From the NCBI RefSeq assembly GCF_900116065.1, contig NZ_FOZV01000006.1, forward strand, positions 106,535 through 170,534: 64,000 bases of DNA. Reading direction: 5' to 3'. The notes below the pieces were generated by a model, which did no database searches, was not told where the DNA came from, and saw only the letters and a program-made list of their open reading frames with translations. Below, piece after piece: positions 31,928-43,521 of the stretch; positions within the stretch are counted from its first letter, which is position 1, and each line of letters begins with the position of its first letter. Position numbers and translations under genes: made by a program. The stretch is from Brevundimonas viscosa (GTDB lineage Bacteria > Pseudomonadota > Alphaproteobacteria > Caulobacterales > Caulobacteraceae).

Positions 31928-34324
31928 ATGTCCGAGACCAAGACCCTCCCCGTCCTGCCGCTGAGAGACATCGTCGTCTTTCCGCACATGGTCGTCCCGC
32001 TGTTCGTGGGACGCGAGAAGTCCGTGCGCGCGCTCGACGAGATCATGAAGGGCGAGAAGCAGATCCTGCTCGCCACCCAGAAGAACAGCGTCGACGACGA
32101 CCCGGCGGCCGACGCCATCTATCCGATCGGCGTGCTGGCCAACGTCCTGCAGCTGCTCAAGCTGCCCGACGGCACCGTCAAGGTGCTGGTCGAGGGCAAG
32201 GGCCGCGCGCGCCTGCTGCGGTTCACCGACCGCACCGACTACTTCGAGGCCGAGGCCGAGGAGATCGCCGACGACCAGGGCGAACCCTCGCAGTCCGAGG
32301 CCCTGCTGCGCGCGGTGATCGAGCAGTTCGAGAACTATGTGAAGCTGAACAAGAAGGTGCCGCCCGAGGCGCTCAGCTCCATCCCCCAGATCACCGACCC
32401 GTCGCGCCTCGCCGACTCGGTCGCCGCCCACCTGTCGGTGAAGATCGGCGACAAGCAGGCGCTGCTCGAGACCGTCGCCGTGCCGGCGCGGCTGGAGAAG
32501 GTCTACGGCCTGATGGAAGGCGAGATCTCGGTCCTGCAGGTCGAGAAGAAGATCCGCTCGCGCGTGAAGCGCCAGATGGAGAAGACCCAGCGCGAGTACT
32601 ATCTCAACGAGCAGATGAAGGCGATCCAGCGCGAGCTGGGCGAGACCGACGACCAGCGCGACGAGATCCTCGAGCTGGAGAAGCGCATCCGCAAGACCAA
32701 GCTGTCCAAGGAGGCCCGCGCCAAGGCCGAGGCCGAGGTCAAGAAGCTGCGCAACATGAGCCCGATGTCGGCCGAGTCGACGGTGGTGCGGAACTACCTC
32801 GACTGGCTGCTGTCGATCCCGTGGGGCAAGGCCCGCACCAAGCCGATCGACCTCGACAAGGCCGAGGCGATCCTCGAGGAGGATCACTACGGGCTCGAGA
32901 AGGTCAAGGAGCGGATCATCGAGTACCTGGCGGTGCAGGCCCGGACCGGCAGCCTGAAGGGCCCGATCCTCTGCCTCGTCGGCCCGCCGGGCGTGGGCAA
33001 GACCTCGCTGGCCAAGTCGATCGCCAAGGCGACCGGCCGCGAGTACGTGCGCATGTCGCTGGGCGGGGTGCGTGACGAGGCCGAGATCCGCGGTCACCGC
33101 CGGACCTACATCGGCTCCATGCCGGGAAAGATCATCCAGTCGATGAAGAAGGCCAAGACCACCAACGCCTTCGTCCTGCTGGACGAGATCGACAAGCTGG
33201 GCGCCGACTGGCGGGGCGACCCGTCCTCGGCCCTGCTCGAGGTGCTGGACCCGGCCCAGAATTCGACCTTCGGCGACCACTATCTGGAGGTCGACTACGA
33301 CCTGTCGCAGGTGATGTTCGTGACCACGGCCAACAGCCTGAACATGCCCCAGCCGCTGATGGACCGGATGGAGATCATCCGGGTGTCGGGCTACACCGAG
33401 GACGAGAAGGTCGAGATCGCCAAGCGCCACGTGCTGCCGAAGCAACTCGCCGACCACGGCCTCAAGGAAGGCGAGCTGATCATCCCCGAGGAGTCGATCC
33501 GGGAGCTGATCCGCTACTACACCCGCGAGGCCGGGGTGCGTTCGCTTGAGCGCGCGCTCGGCGGCATCGCCCGCAAGGCGGTGCGCGAGATGGCGCGGAC
33601 CAAGGTCGTGTCGATCACCGTCGACAGCGAGAAGCTGGCCGAATACGCCGGAGTGCGGAAATACCGCTACGGCGAGACGGACGCGGAGGACCAGGTCGGC
33701 ATCGTCACCGGCCTGGCCTGGACCGAGTTCGGCGGCGACATCCTGACCATCGAGGCGATCAAGATGCCGGGCCGCGGCCGCATGACCGTGACCGGCAACC
33801 TGAAGGAGGTGATGAAGGAGTCGATCTCCGCCGCCGCCTCCTACGTCCGGGCCCGCTCGCTCGCCTTCGGGGTCAAGCCGCCGGTGTTCGAGAAGACCGA
33901 CATCCACGTGCACGTGCCCGACGGCGCGACGCCGAAGGACGGTCCCTCGGCCGGCGTGGCCATGACCGTGGCGATGGTCTCGGTGCTGACCGGCATCCCG
34001 ATCCGCAAGGACATCGCCATGACCGGCGAGATCACCCTGCGCGGCCGGGTCACCGCCATCGGCGGCCTGAAGGAGAAGCTGCTGGCGGCGCTCCGCTCGG
34101 GCGTGAAGACCGTGCTGATCCCGGAGGAGAACGAGAAGGACCTCGCCGACGTGCCCGACAATGTGAAGGGCGCGCTGGAGATCGTCCCGATCTCGACCGC
34201 CGACGAGGCGCTGAAGTGGGCCCTGACCGGCACGCTCACGCCGGTGGAGTGGGACGAGGAGGCGGAGCCGCTCCCCGCCGCCCCGCCGATCCAGGATCCC
34301 GGTACGGTGCCCGCCACGCACTGA
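31928..34324 (+). CDS. lon: ATP-dependent protease La (Lon)
   Basis: A 798-aa LonA protease. The N-terminal substrate domain begins [23 protein letters not shown]. The AAA+ module has Walker A GPPGVGKT at 352-359 and Walker [12 protein letters not shown]. The protease domain has the Ser-Lys dyad S674 (DGPSAGVAM) and K717 ([10 protein letters not shown]), 43 residues apart as in E. coli. In Caulobacter Lon degrades DnaA, CcrM and SciP. The ATG at 31928 fits the conserved N-terminus. Confidence 0.97.
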   Translation: MSETKTLPVLPLRDIVVFPHMVVPLFVGREKSVRALDEIMKGEKQILLATQKNSVDDDPAADAIYPIGVLANVLQLLKLPDGTVKVLVEGKGRARLLRFTDRTDYFEAEAEEIADDQGEPSQSEALLRAVIEQFENYVKLNKKVPPEALSSIPQITDPSRLADSVAAHLSVKIGDKQALLETVAVPARLEKVYGLMEGEISVLQVEKKIRSRVKRQMEKTQREYYLNEQMKAIQRELGETDDQRDEILELEKRIRKTKLSKEARAKAEAEVKKLRNMSPMSAESTVVRNYLDWLLSIPWGKARTKPIDLDKAEAILEEDHYGLEKVKERIIEYLAVQARTGSLKGPILCLVGPPGVGKTSLAKSIAKATGREYVRMSLGGVRDEAEIRGHRRTYIGSMPGKIIQSMKKAKTTNAFVLLDEIDKLGADWRGDPSSALLEVLDPAQNSTFGDHYLEVDYDLSQVMFVTTANSLNMPQPLMDRMEIIRVSGYTEDEKVEIAKRHVLPKQLADHGLKEGELIIPEESIRELIRYYTREAGVRSLERALGGIARKAVREMARTKVVSITVDSEKLAEYAGVRKYRYGETDAEDQVGIVTGLAWTEFGGDILTIEAIKMPGRGRMTVTGNLKEVMKESISAAASYVRARSLAFGVKPPVFEKTDIHVHVPDGATPKDGPSAGVAMTVAMVSVLTGIPIRKDIAMTGEITLRGRVTAIGGLKEKLLAALRSGVKTVLIPEENEKDLADVPDNVKGALEIVPISTADEALKWALTGTLTPVEWDEEAEPLPAAPPIQDPGTVPATH

Positions 34325-34326
34325 CG

Positions 34327-34365
34327 AAAAAGACCCCGCCCGGAGCGATCCGGGCGGGGTTTTTC
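34327..34365 (+). terminator. intrinsic terminator after lon
   Basis: Perfect CCCCGCCCGGA / TCCGGGCGGGG stem with loop GCGA and TTTTT. Confidence 0.9.
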
Positions 34366-34477
34366 TATCCTGGGTGAGGTCCGTCAGACGGATACATTCG
34401 CCGCGGGACATCCGCGGCATCGCGGCGGAGACACCGGCGACCGCCGCGACATCCGCGACAGGCGCGCGCAGCCCGGC

Positions 34478-35173
34478 TCAGCGGCTGTCGACCATCACCA
34501 GTTCGGCGTCGGCCTTCGCCGTGATCGTCACCGTCTTCTCGTCGACGATGGCGGCGGCGTCACGCGCGTTCAGCGTCTCGCCGTTGACCTCCACCTCGCC
34601 GACGGCGGGCACCAGATAGGCGCGGCGGCCGGGCCCGAGATCGTAGCTCAGGCTTTCGCCGGCCTTCAGCGTGGCGCCCAGCACCTTGGCGTCGGCGTTG
34701 ATCGACAGCGCCTCGTCGGCCGGATCGCCGGAAGCCATCACCGTGAACCGCCCCGACCGGTCGCTCTTCGGGAACTCGCGCTGGCCCCACGACGGCGGGG
34801 CCCCCGGCCGGTCGGTCTCGATCCAGATCTGGAACAGGGTGGTGGTCTCGTCCTCGAGGTTGAACTCCGAGTGGCGCACCCCCGTGCCGGCGCTCATCAC
34901 CTGGACGTCGCCGGCCGCCGTGCGGCCGCGGTTGCCCATGGAGTCCTCGTGGGTGATCGCTCCGGTGCGGACGTAGGTGATGATCTCCATGTCGGCGTGC
35001 GGGTGGGGCGGAAAGCCCGACTTCGCGGCGATCTCGTCGTCGTTCCACACGCGCAGCCGGCCCCAGCCCATGCGGCGGGGGTCGTAGTAGTTGGCGAACG
35101 AGAAGTGGTGGCGGGCCTTCAGCCAGCCGTGGTCGGCGCCTCCGAGGCTGTCGAAGCGGCGAACGTCGATCAT
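34478..35173 (-). CDS. pirin family protein (bicupin, quercetinase-like)
   Basis: A 231-aa double-cupin protein. Conserved blocks are HHFSFANYYDPRRMGWGRLRVWNDDEI, PPHPHADMEIITYV with the metal-binding His/His/Glu set, ITHEDSMGNRG and VQVMSAGTGVRHSEFN. The C-terminal cupin is more variable. Related proteins (YhaK/YhhW) show quercetin dioxygenase activity in vitro, but the physiological role is unclear. Its upstream region holds GTAACTACTACTGTTGC, which has weak symmetry. Confidence 0.9.
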   Translation of the reverse strand: MIDVRRFDSLGGADHGWLKARHHFSFANYYDPRRMGWGRLRVWNDDEIAAKSGFPPHPHADMEIITYVRTGAITHEDSMGNRGRTAAGDVQVMSAGTGVRHSEFNLEDETTTLFQIWIETDRPGAPPSWGQREFPKSDRSGRFTVMASGDPADEALSINADAKVLGATLKAGESLSYDLGPGRRAYLVPAVGEVEVNGETLNARDAAAIVDEKTVTITAKADAELVMVDSR

Positions 35174-35239
35174 GACGCGATACTCCCTTGCAGGGCGCGC
35201 AACGGGCGGCGCGCCGGTCGGGTCGGATATAGGTAACTA

Positions 35240-35638
35240 CTACTGTTGCGAAAAGGGGTGGCATCGGCCCGCGGCGCGCGTGCGCACCAGCCACTGTGAT
35301 CGCGAGAGGAATACGCGGGTTTCGCGGACTTGAAGTCGATCTCCGTTGCGGCAACCAGCGACGTCGGGCGTCTGGATGCGCACGACCCGTGCGTCCGCGA
35401 GTCTGACCAGAGCTGCGGGGACGCCGTGAGCCGCGCCTTCTCCCGTACTGGTGGCGACGACATGGCCTACGCTGACCGTATCGCGCCGGGACAGGACGAC
35501 GATCGCGATCATCAACAGCGCGAAGCCGGCGACGACAAGAATCGTCGACACGGCCACGGTCATGGCGCGGCGGGCGGAGGGCAGCCGTCGCCCGATGCGC
35601 CACGAGAGCTTGTGGCGATAGGCGACGACCGGCTTCAT
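35240..35638 (-). CDS. single-pass membrane protein, unknown
   Basis: A 132-aa protein with one transmembrane helix (about residues 27-50, [25 protein letters not shown]) after a basic N-terminus, then a mostly extracytoplasmic domain with two Cys ([14 protein letters not shown] and RAAGRCHPF) that could form a disulfide. I do not recognise the family. The ATG overlaps the aroC stop (ATGA), so it is translationally coupled to aroC. Confidence 0.6.
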   Translation of the reverse strand: MKPVVAYRHKLSWRIGRRLPSARRAMTVAVSTILVVAGFALLMIAIVVLSRRDTVSVGHVVATSTGEGAAHGVPAALVRLADARVVRIQTPDVAGCRNGDRLQVRETRVFLSRSQWLVRTRAAGRCHPFSQQ

Positions 35639-36720
35639 CCCACCTGCGCCCGGTGCCGCAGCATCGCATCGGCCAGCACGCAGGCGGCCATGGCCTCCAC
35701 GACCGGCACGCCGCGCAGGGCGACGCAGGGATCGTGCCGCCCCCTGGTGCGCAGGTCGGTCTCCTCGCCGTCGCGGGTGATGGTGCGGCGCGGCGTCAGG
35801 ATGGAGGAGGTCGGCTTGAAGGCGACGCGGGCGGTGACCGGCTGGCCGGTGGAGATGCCGCCCAGCACGCCGCCGGCGTGGTTGGACAGGAAGACCGGCT
35901 GCCCGTCCTCGCCCAGCCGCATCTCGTCGGCGTTGTCCTCGCCCGACAGCTCGGCGGCGGCGAAGCCGGCCCCGATCTCGACGCCCTTGACCGCGTTGAT
36001 CGACATCAGGGCCGCGGCCAGCTCGGCGTCCAGCTTGCCGTACAGAGGCGCGCCCCAGCCGGCGGGCACGCCGGTCGCCTCCAGCGCCACCACCGCGCCG
36101 ATCGACGAGCCCGCCTTGCGCACCTCGTCCAGATACGCCTCCCACTGCGGGACCACATCGGCCGAGGCCGCGAACAGCGGGTTGTCGTACACGGCGTCCA
36201 GGTCGACCGTCTCCGGCGCCATGCGATGCGGTCCCAGCTGGACCACGCCGGCGCGGATGCGGACCGTCTCGCCCAGCACCTTGCGGGCGATGGCGCCCGC
36301 CGCCACCCGCACCGCCGTCTCGCGCGCCGAACTGCGCCCGCCGCCGCGCGGATCGCGGACGCCGTACTTGGCCTGGTAGGTGACGTCGGCATGGCCGGGG
36401 CGGAAGGCGCGGGCGATCTCGCCATAGTCCTTCGAGCGGGCGTCCTCGTTCTCGATCAGGATCGAGATCGGCGTCCCCGTCGTCACCGGGCCGGCGCCGT
36501 CGTCGTACGTGCCCGACAGGATCCGGGCTGTGTCGCTTTCCTTGCGCTGGGTGACGAAGCGGCTGCCGCCGGGCTTCCTCCGGTCAAGCCACGGCTGCAG
36601 GTCGGCCTCGGTCAGCGGAATCCCCGGGGGGCAGCCGTCGACGACGCAGCCGATCGCCGGCCCGTGGCTTTCGCCCCAGGTGGTCACGCGGAAGAGGTGG
36701 CCGAAGGTGTTGTGCGACAT
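35635..36720 (-). CDS. aroC: chorismate synthase
   Basis: A 361-aa enzyme converting 5-enolpyruvylshikimate-3-phosphate to chorismate with reduced FMN, the last common step of aromatic amino acid synthesis. Signatures are [18 protein letters not shown] near the N-terminus, RSSARET and the FMN-contacting [11 protein letters not shown] region, then [16 protein letters not shown]. The length is typical. The next gene on the strand overlaps its stop by 4 bp; upstream, 12 bp separate it from the J-like gene. Confidence 0.97.
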   Translation of the reverse strand: MSHNTFGHLFRVTTWGESHGPAIGCVVDGCPPGIPLTEADLQPWLDRRKPGGSRFVTQRKESDTARILSGTYDDGAGPVTTGTPISILIENEDARSKDYGEIARAFRPGHADVTYQAKYGVRDPRGGGRSSARETAVRVAAGAIARKVLGETVRIRAGVVQLGPHRMAPETVDLDAVYDNPLFAASADVVPQWEAYLDEVRKAGSSIGAVVALEATGVPAGWGAPLYGKLDAELAAALMSINAVKGVEIGAGFAAAELSGEDNADEMRLGEDGQPVFLSNHAGGVLGGISTGQPVTARVAFKPTSSILTPRRTITRDGEETDLRTRGRHDPCVALRGVPVVEAMAACVLADAMLRHRAQVG

Positions 36721-36732
36721 GTCGCTGACGGC

Positions 36733-37458
36733 TTAGGCCGCCATGCGGTCCGGCGTCCAGACGCGGGTGAAACGGACCAGCAGATCCTCGGCGGAGGAGG
36801 GCGCGTCGGCGGAAGGCTCCAGCGTCACGAACAGGTGGCCCTGCGGCCGCGATCCGCGGGCGGGGAGGCCGAGACCCTTCAGCCGCACGCGCAGCGTCTC
36901 CTGCTCCGCCGCGATCCAGGCGGAGCGCGGGCCGGCCCAGGTCTCGATCTCGACGCGGCCGCCGTCCTCGATCAGCCGCGGCGGCGTGGGCCAGGTCATG
37001 TAAAGGTCGTCGCCCAGCGCGCTCAGCCCGTCGGCGGCGCGGATCAGCACCGGCAGATGCAGGTCGGCGCCGTCGGCGCCGGCCCGGCGCAGGCGCAGGT
37101 GCTCGCCGGAGCGCATCCCCGCCGGCACGCGCACGCGCAGGCTGCGGCCGCCTATCCGGAGCCGGGCCCCGCCGCCGCGCAGGGCTTCGAGCGGCGTGAT
37201 CGAGACCACCGGAAGTGGGGCGGGGGGCGCCGCCGGCGGCTCGAGTCCCGGGCCCCGCGCCTCGGCCTGCAACAGCCGCCAGGCGGCGATGATCTTGCGG
37301 AAGCGGGCCTCGTCGCCGCCGGGCTGGTCGGGCCGCGCCGCCTTGACCGCCGCGCGGAAGGCCGCCGTCAGCGCCGCCCCCTCCGCCGGGCCGGTCAGGC
37401 CGAGCAGGGCGAGGGCCTGGCGGGTCGAGGCGACTTCGGGGTGCGAGCGGGCGCGCAT
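36733..37458 (-). CDS. DnaJ-related protein with degenerate J-domain
   Basis: A 241-aa protein. Residues 8-65 are a J-domain by pattern ([50 protein letters not shown]), but the catalytic HPD is R42-P43-D44, so Hsp70 stimulation is doubtful. Residues 85-241 resemble the DnaJ C-terminal substrate-binding beta-domains ([71 protein letters not shown]). There is no zinc finger. Upstream of aroC and divergent from pdxH. Confidence 0.75.
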   Translation of the reverse strand: MRARSHPEVASTRQALALLGLTGPAEGAALTAAFRAAVKAARPDQPGGDEARFRKIIAAWRLLQAEARGPGLEPPAAPPAPLPVVSITPLEALRGGGARLRIGGRSLRVRVPAGMRSGEHLRLRRAGADGADLHLPVLIRAADGLSALGDDLYMTWPTPPRLIEDGGRVEIETWAGPRSAWIAAEQETLRVRLKGLGLPARGSRPQGHLFVTLEPSADAPSSAEDLLVRFTRVWTPDRMAA

Positions 37459-37545
37459 GCCGCCACTACAGCGCCGGATATGGTCAAGGCCCGGTTAACC
37501 GTGAAGCCTCTCCCCATCGGCCGCGGCAGGGTCTATCTGCAGGCC

Positions 37546-38220
37546 ATGACCACGCCCGTGATCCCGCCCAGCCCCACCCGTGAGGAGTACGCCGAGCACT
37601 ACGCCGCCGCCCTGGCCGCCAACGGCGACGAGAGCATCTTCGACCGCGCCGAGCCGATCGGGCTGTTCGTGGAGTGGCTGGCGGACGCACGCGGGACCGA
37701 GCCGAACGACGCCAACGCCATGGCCCTGGCCACGGTCGACGCCGACGGCCAGCCGGACGCGCGCATGGTGCTGCTCAAGGACGTCGATGCGGGGGGCTTC
37801 ACCTTCTATTCCAATCGCGAGAGCGCCAAGGGCCTGGCGCTGGCCGCGCATCCCCGGGCCGGCCTGCTGTTCCACTGGAAGACCCTGCGCCGGCAGGTGC
37901 GGGTGCGGGGGCCGGTGGAGCCGGTGAGCGCGGACGAGGCGGACGCCTATTTCGCCAGCCGGGCGCGCGAAAGCCGGATCGGGGCCTGGGCCTCGGAGCA
38001 GTCGCGGCCGCTGGAGAGTCGTGAGGAACTGGAGCTGGCGGTGGCGCGCGAGACGGCGCGCTTCGAGGGCCGCGAGGTGCCGCGGCCCGAGCGCTGGACC
38101 GGCTGGCGGGTGATCCCCGAGAGCATCGAGTTCTGGCGCGATCGGCCGTTCCGCCTGCACGACCGGCTTCGTTTCGACCGCGCGGGCGAAAGCTGGACCC
38201 GGACCCGGCTCCAACCCTGA
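37546..38220 (+). CDS. pdxH: pyridoxine/pyridoxamine 5'-phosphate oxidase
   Basis: A 224-aa FMN enzyme that oxidises PNP/PMP to pyridoxal 5'-phosphate. Visible blocks are [40 protein letters not shown] (FMN and substrate binding), [31 protein letters not shown] and the C-terminal dimer region [17 protein letters not shown]. The ATG at 37546 gives the usual length. It is divergent from the J-like gene and convergent with udk, with 4 bp between the stops. Confidence 0.96.
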   Translation: MTTPVIPPSPTREEYAEHYAAALAANGDESIFDRAEPIGLFVEWLADARGTEPNDANAMALATVDADGQPDARMVLLKDVDAGGFTFYSNRESAKGLALAAHPRAGLLFHWKTLRRQVRVRGPVEPVSADEADAYFASRARESRIGAWASEQSRPLESREELELAVARETARFEGREVPRPERWTGWRVIPESIEFWRDRPFRLHDRLRFDRAGESWTRTRLQP

Positions 38221-38224
38221 GGCG

Positions 38225-38872
38225 CTAGCGTTCCACCAGCGGCGCCAGCAGCGGGTGGGCCAGCACCGGCGCCGCCAGCCGCACCACCGCCTGCGGGTCC
38301 TCCAGCCGCACCGCGGCGGTGGCGTCGGCGACGACGAAGTCGGCGTTGACCCGCGAAGGCTCGGTCAACCGCTCGTGGCCGGGGCGGACGGTGGCGAGAT
38401 ACTGGGCGATCACCGACTCGGCGGTGCGGCCCCGCTCGACCTGGTCGCGCAGCAGCCGGCGGATGAAGCGGATGTCGGCCGGCGTGTCGACGAACACCCG
38501 GATGTCGAACAGCTGGACCAGCGCCGGCGTGCACAGCACGTGGGTGCCTTCCACGACCACCACCTCGGCGGCGGGGACCGGCTCGCCGTCGGGCTCGCGG
38601 CCGTGATGGATGAAGGAATACACGGGCGCCACGATGTCGCGGCCCGTCTTCAGCGCGGCGAGGTCGCGGATCATCAGGTCGTGGTCGCGGGCCGCCACGT
38701 CGTCGAAGTCGAAGGTCGCCGGGTCGAAGTCCGGGAGGCTGGCGGCGTCGCGGTAGTAGGAATCCTCGCGCAGGAGCACGGCGGCGCCGTCCGGCAGGGT
38801 GGCGACCAGCGCCTCCGCGAGGGTGCTCTTTCCGGAGCCGGAGCCGCCGGTGATGGCGATGAGAATGGGCAT
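38225..38872 (-). CDS. udk: uridine kinase
   Basis: A 215-aa P-loop kinase of the phosphoribulokinase/uridine kinase family, phosphorylating uridine and cytidine for pyrimidine salvage. Walker A is GGSGSGKS at 9-16, followed by REDSYYRDAASLPDFDPATFDFDDV (the substrate region), YSFIHHGR, VVVVEGTHVL and FVDTPADIRFIRRLLRDQVERGRT. The usual udk signature YDHP is replaced by FDFDD, so a related nucleoside kinase cannot be excluded. Confidence 0.85.
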   Translation of the reverse strand: MPILIAITGGSGSGKSTLAEALVATLPDGAAVLLREDSYYRDAASLPDFDPATFDFDDVAARDHDLMIRDLAALKTGRDIVAPVYSFIHHGREPDGEPVPAAEVVVVEGTHVLCTPALVQLFDIRVFVDTPADIRFIRRLLRDQVERGRTAESVIAQYLATVRPGHERLTEPSRVNADFVVADATAAVRLEDPQAVVRLAAPVLAHPLLAPLVER

Positions 38873-39009
38873 GCCGCCTTCTAGGGCGAAGGCGAATTTT
38901 CCGCCAGCCGGAGGCCCGAGCCTGCCCTTGCGTCACGTTGCCTGTTGCGGATCGAGCCGATAGCGTGACCGTCAAGCGCTCCGCAAGCAGGCGCAGACAA
39001 GGGAAGACG

Positions 39010-40644
<1,635 letters not shown>

Positions 40645-40648
40645 GGCG

Positions 40649-41341
40649 ATGGCGCGGACGTCGGCGAAGGGCAGAGGGGTGGCGCAGGCGCTGCTGATCG
40701 TCGCCGTCGCATCGCCCGTGCTGGTCCTGCTCTCCGCCCTCGGGGTGCGCGCCGGCCTGCTGTCGCTGGAGACGGGCTGGTCGCTGCTGACGCTGCAGGT
40801 CGCCTGGTGGCTGGCCTGGGCGGGCTCCGCCGCGGCGCTGGTCGCTGTCGTTCTGGCGCTGAAGGATCTGCGGCGACTCGGCCTCTTCGCCCTTGTCGCC
40901 GTGCTGATCGCCGGCGCCGCCCTGGCGGGCTTCGTCTGGCAGAAGGGCCGGCTGGCGGCCGGACCGGTCGAGCACGTCAGCACCGATCTCGAGGAGATCC
41001 CCGGATTCGGCGACCTGCGCGACCAGCGCCGCGGTCCGGGCCCCGGTCCCGCCATCGGAGCCGAGGTCTGTCCCGGCGCGCAGCCGGTGATGCGACAGGT
41101 CGCGCCCCAGACCGCGGGCTGGGCCCTCGAGCAGGCCGGCTTCCGGGTGCGCGGCTTCGGCGTCCAGCGCGCCGACGGGACCCGCACCGGCTACTGGTTC
41201 GGCGTCACCCACGACGCGGTGATCCGCATCCGTCCGGGACGCACCGACATCCGCGTCGCGGCCCGGGACGGCCTGCCCCACGGCGGCGAGGCCTGCCGGC
41301 TGGCGACCCGGATCAGCGCGGCGCTGCGCACCGGCGAGTAA
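40649..41341 (+). CDS. membrane protein with DUF1499 domain
   Basis: A 230-aa protein with three hydrophobic helices (about 12-33, 46-69 and 77-95), then a soluble DUF1499 domain (VEHVSTDLEEIPGFGDLRDQR, FGVQRADGTRTGYWFGVTHDAVIRIRPGRTDIRVAARDG). DUF1499 proteins are widespread in alphaproteobacteria and uncharacterised. It starts 4 bp after the acyl-CoA synthetase gene and is probably in the same operon. Convergent with the MBL gene. Confidence 0.85.
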   Translation: MARTSAKGRGVAQALLIVAVASPVLVLLSALGVRAGLLSLETGWSLLTLQVAWWLAWAGSAAALVAVVLALKDLRRLGLFALVAVLIAGAALAGFVWQKGRLAAGPVEHVSTDLEEIPGFGDLRDQRRGPGPGPAIGAEVCPGAQPVMRQVAPQTAGWALEQAGFRVRGFGVQRADGTRTGYWFGVTHDAVIRIRPGRTDIRVAARDGLPHGGEACRLATRISAALRTGE

Positions 41342-41344
41342 GGC

Positions 41345-42247
41345 TCAGGCCGGAATCCAGACCGCGTCCAGCCCGGGCGCGGGGTCGGCGGCGACGCGTC
41401 CGGCCCGCTCCAGCGCGATCAGGTGCGCCCACACCGACATCGCCGCGGCCGGCCACAGCCGTTCGTCCACCGCCGCATAGAGTCGCGGGACCATCTCGGC
41501 GATGCGCCGGTCCCCCGCCGCCAGCCGCGCCAGCACCTGCGCCTCCCGCTCCCGCCGGTGGTCACGATAGGCCGCCAGGAAGGGCCCCGGATCGCGGACC
41601 GGGGCGCCGTGCGTCGGCCACAGGGTGGCGAACTCGCGGGCGATCACCGCGTCGAGACTGGCCATATAGGCGGCCATGTCGCCGTCCGGCGGGGCCACCA
41701 CCGTGGTCGACCAGCCCATCACGTGATCGCCGCTGAACAGGGCGTTCTCCTCGCGCAGCACGAAGGCCATGTGGTTCGAGGCGTGGCCAGGCGTGGCCAG
41801 CGTCTCCAGCGTCCAGTCCTCTTCCGCGATCGTCTCGCCGCCCGCCAGGACGACGTCCGGCGCGAAGGCCTCGTCGTGATCCTCGTCCAGCGCGGTCGAG
41901 ACATGGAGCGTCCGCGCCGGCGGCCGCGCCGCCAGCACGGGCGCGCCCACCGCCTCCGCGAAGGGGCGGGCGAGGGGGGCGTGGTCCCGGTGGGTGTGGG
42001 TGACCAGCACATGCGTCACCCGCTGGCCCTCCACCGCCGCCAGCAGGGCGGCCAGGTGGCGCCGGTCGGGCGGGCCCGGGTCGATCACCGCCACCGGCGC
42101 GCCGCGGCCCGCGCGGCCGACGATGTAGGTGCCGGTGCCGGTGAAGGTGAAGGGGCCGGGGTTCTCCGCCACCACCCGCCGGATCAGCGGAGAGACGGCG
42201 TCGCAGCGGCCGTAGGCGAAGTCGTACTCGCGCACGAACGGGATCAT
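41345..42247 (-). CDS. metallo-beta-lactamase-fold hydrolase, LACTB2-like
   Basis: A 300-aa MBL-fold protein with GTGTYIVGR, the zinc motif THTHRDHAPL, ATPGHASNHMAFVL, LFSGDHVMGWSTTVV and PTHG, plus a C-terminal winged-helix-like extension (VWAHLIALERAGRVA). The whole pattern matches the LACTB2/RNase Z-like hydrolase group. The substrate is not known. Divergent from the small lipoprotein gene. Confidence 0.88.
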   Translation of the reverse strand: MIPFVREYDFAYGRCDAVSPLIRRVVAENPGPFTFTGTGTYIVGRAGRGAPVAVIDPGPPDRRHLAALLAAVEGQRVTHVLVTHTHRDHAPLARPFAEAVGAPVLAARPPARTLHVSTALDEDHDEAFAPDVVLAGGETIAEEDWTLETLATPGHASNHMAFVLREENALFSGDHVMGWSTTVVAPPDGDMAAYMASLDAVIAREFATLWPTHGAPVRDPGPFLAAYRDHRREREAQVLARLAAGDRRIAEMVPRLYAAVDERLWPAAAMSVWAHLIALERAGRVAADPAPGLDAVWIPA

Positions 42248-42316
42248 GCCGGCCCGGCCCCGGCGCGGCCCGCGCCTTGCGTTAGGCTTTCGGTAACCTT
42301 CCGAGGAGTGCCGATC

Positions 42317-42463
42317 GTGGCCGTTTCCATGGCTCTCGCTGTCTCAAATCGGCTCCAGCCCATCGCGGCGGCCTCCCTGTGTCTCATGGCGGCGCAACTC
42401 GTCGTCGCCTCCTGCACGCCCGAGCCGGCGCCCTACGCCGCCCGCGCCGCCATCGTCCGCTGA
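42317..42463 (+). CDS. small putative lipoprotein (48 aa)
   Basis: A short gene starting with GTG at 42317, preceded by GAGGAG at 42303-42308 with 8-nt spacing. The product has a hydrophobic signal (LQPIAAASLCLMAAQLVVASC) ending in the lipobox VASC, which gives a mature lipoprotein of about 17 residues (CTPEPAPYAARAAIVR). Entericidin-like small lipoproteins look similar. The next gene is convergent, 4 bp away. The case rests on the ribosome site and lipobox. Confidence 0.5.
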   Translation: MAVSMALAVSNRLQPIAAASLCLMAAQLVVASCTPEPAPYAARAAIVR

Positions 42464-42467
42464 CGAC

Positions 42468-42860
42468 TCACAGCGGCAGGCGCGACAGGTCGTAGCCGGC
42501 TCCGGCCGCCGCGGCGCGCAGGGCGTCGGGATCGTCGCCGCGGGCCCGCCGGGCCAGCGCCCAGGCCACGGTCGAGCGCGTCCCCGAGCGACAGAACAGC
42601 AGGGTGGGCGTCCCGTCCGCCAGCGCTTCGCCGACCGCCGCCGCCTGGTCCGGACCGGGCATCCCCCGCACCGGAATCCACAGATAGTCCATGCCGGCGG
42701 CGCGCGCCGCCGCCTCCATCTCGACCGAGGTCGGCTGCCCCGGCTCCTCGTGATCCGGCCGGTTGTTGATCACCCGCCGCACGCCGGCGGCGGCGACAGC
42801 CGCCATGTCGTCGGGAGAGGGCTGGGGCGACGCCCATACGCCGGGCGCGAGCAGCCGCAT
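42468..42860 (-). CDS. TIGR01244 family phosphatase/sulfurtransferase-like protein
   Basis: A 130-aa protein with the dual-specificity-phosphatase-like loop FCRSGTRS (Cys90), GVWASPQPSPDDMAAVAAAGVRRVINNRPDHEEPGQPT and the central YLWIPV. This matches the TIGR01244 domain, also seen as the N-terminal domain of Blh and as a stand-alone putative sulfide-related or tyrosine-phosphatase-like protein. The activity is not proven. The next gene upstream starts 2 bp from its start region, so they are likely co-transcribed. Confidence 0.85.
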   Translation of the reverse strand: MRLLAPGVWASPQPSPDDMAAVAAAGVRRVINNRPDHEEPGQPTSVEMEAAARAAGMDYLWIPVRGMPGPDQAAAVGEALADGTPTLLFCRSGTRSTVAWALARRARGDDPDALRAAAAGAGYDLSRLPL

Positions 42861-42861
42861 C

Positions 42862-43374
42862 CTACTGCCTCCGCACCCGGACCGCCCGGCTGTCGCCCAC
42901 GGTCATGAGGAAGCTGCCGAGACTGGCCTTGCGCACCCGGACCGGCTCGCCGGCCCGGTTCCGGAAGCGGACCCGCTCGCTGTCGATCTGCCGCCAGACG
43001 CTGCCGTCGGCGAGGCGGAACACCCAGCGATTCTCGCCCGAGAGCGAGGCGCGCTCCAGGGTGGTCTCGATCGAATCGAGGTCTTCCCCCGCGTCGTTCC
43101 CGAACAGCCGCGGCAGGGTGGGCATCTCGAAGCCGAACAGCTGCCGGCGGGTTTCGTTGACGGCGGCGCGGTCGATGACGACCAGTTCGCCCTGGCGCTC
43201 GGCCGACTCGAACGCGGCGGCGGCGGCGTCGTAGCAGGCCAGGCGTGCGGCGTCCTCGGCCACGGCGCGGCAGGCGGTCAGGCGCTCCAGCATCTCGGGC
43301 CGTTGCTGCGGCGGAGGCGTCTGGCCCCCGGCGATGGTCAGGGTTGCGGCGGCGAGGCCGATGATCAGGGACAT
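42862..43374 (-). CDS. secreted hypothetical protein
   Basis: A 170-aa protein with a signal peptide (MSLIIGLAAATLTIAGGQ). Residues 27-50 hold two Cys (LTACRAVAEDAARLACYDAAAAAFE), a pattern seen in many small alphaproteobacterial envelope proteins. The C-terminal half is beta-rich: LERASLSGENRWVFRLADGSVWRQIDSERVRFRNRAGEPVRVRKASLGSFLM. The function is unknown. The start at 43374 is taken from the signal peptide. Confidence 0.65.
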   Translation of the reverse strand: MSLIIGLAAATLTIAGGQTPPPQQRPEMLERLTACRAVAEDAARLACYDAAAAAFESAERQGELVVIDRAAVNETRRQLFGFEMPTLPRLFGNDAGEDLDSIETTLERASLSGENRWVFRLADGSVWRQIDSERVRFRNRAGEPVRVRKASLGSFLMTVGDSRAVRVRRQ

Positions 43375-43521
43375 GGGACAGGCTCCGGCGGCGCCGCATG
43401 GCGGGGCGACGCCCCGATCAGTCCTCCAGCCCATGCCGCGGGTCAACCGCGGCCAGTGCAACTGCAACCGTGTCGGTATCGTGGCGCAAATGCGACAGTG
43501 GCGCTTTGGAAGGATTACAGG

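Noticed and set aside
30263..34420. A 1385-codon open frame on the minus strand across clpX and lon
   Set aside because: It is antisense to two certain genes and arises from the strong GC3 bias. It has no domain content.
34436..34480. GCGACATCCGC-type repeats after lon
   Set aside because: Short imperfect repeats only, with no consistent unit or symmetry beyond the lon terminator.
37490..37500. CtrA-like TTAACC near the pdxH start
   Set aside because: Only one half-site is present, without the second TTAA at the required spacing.
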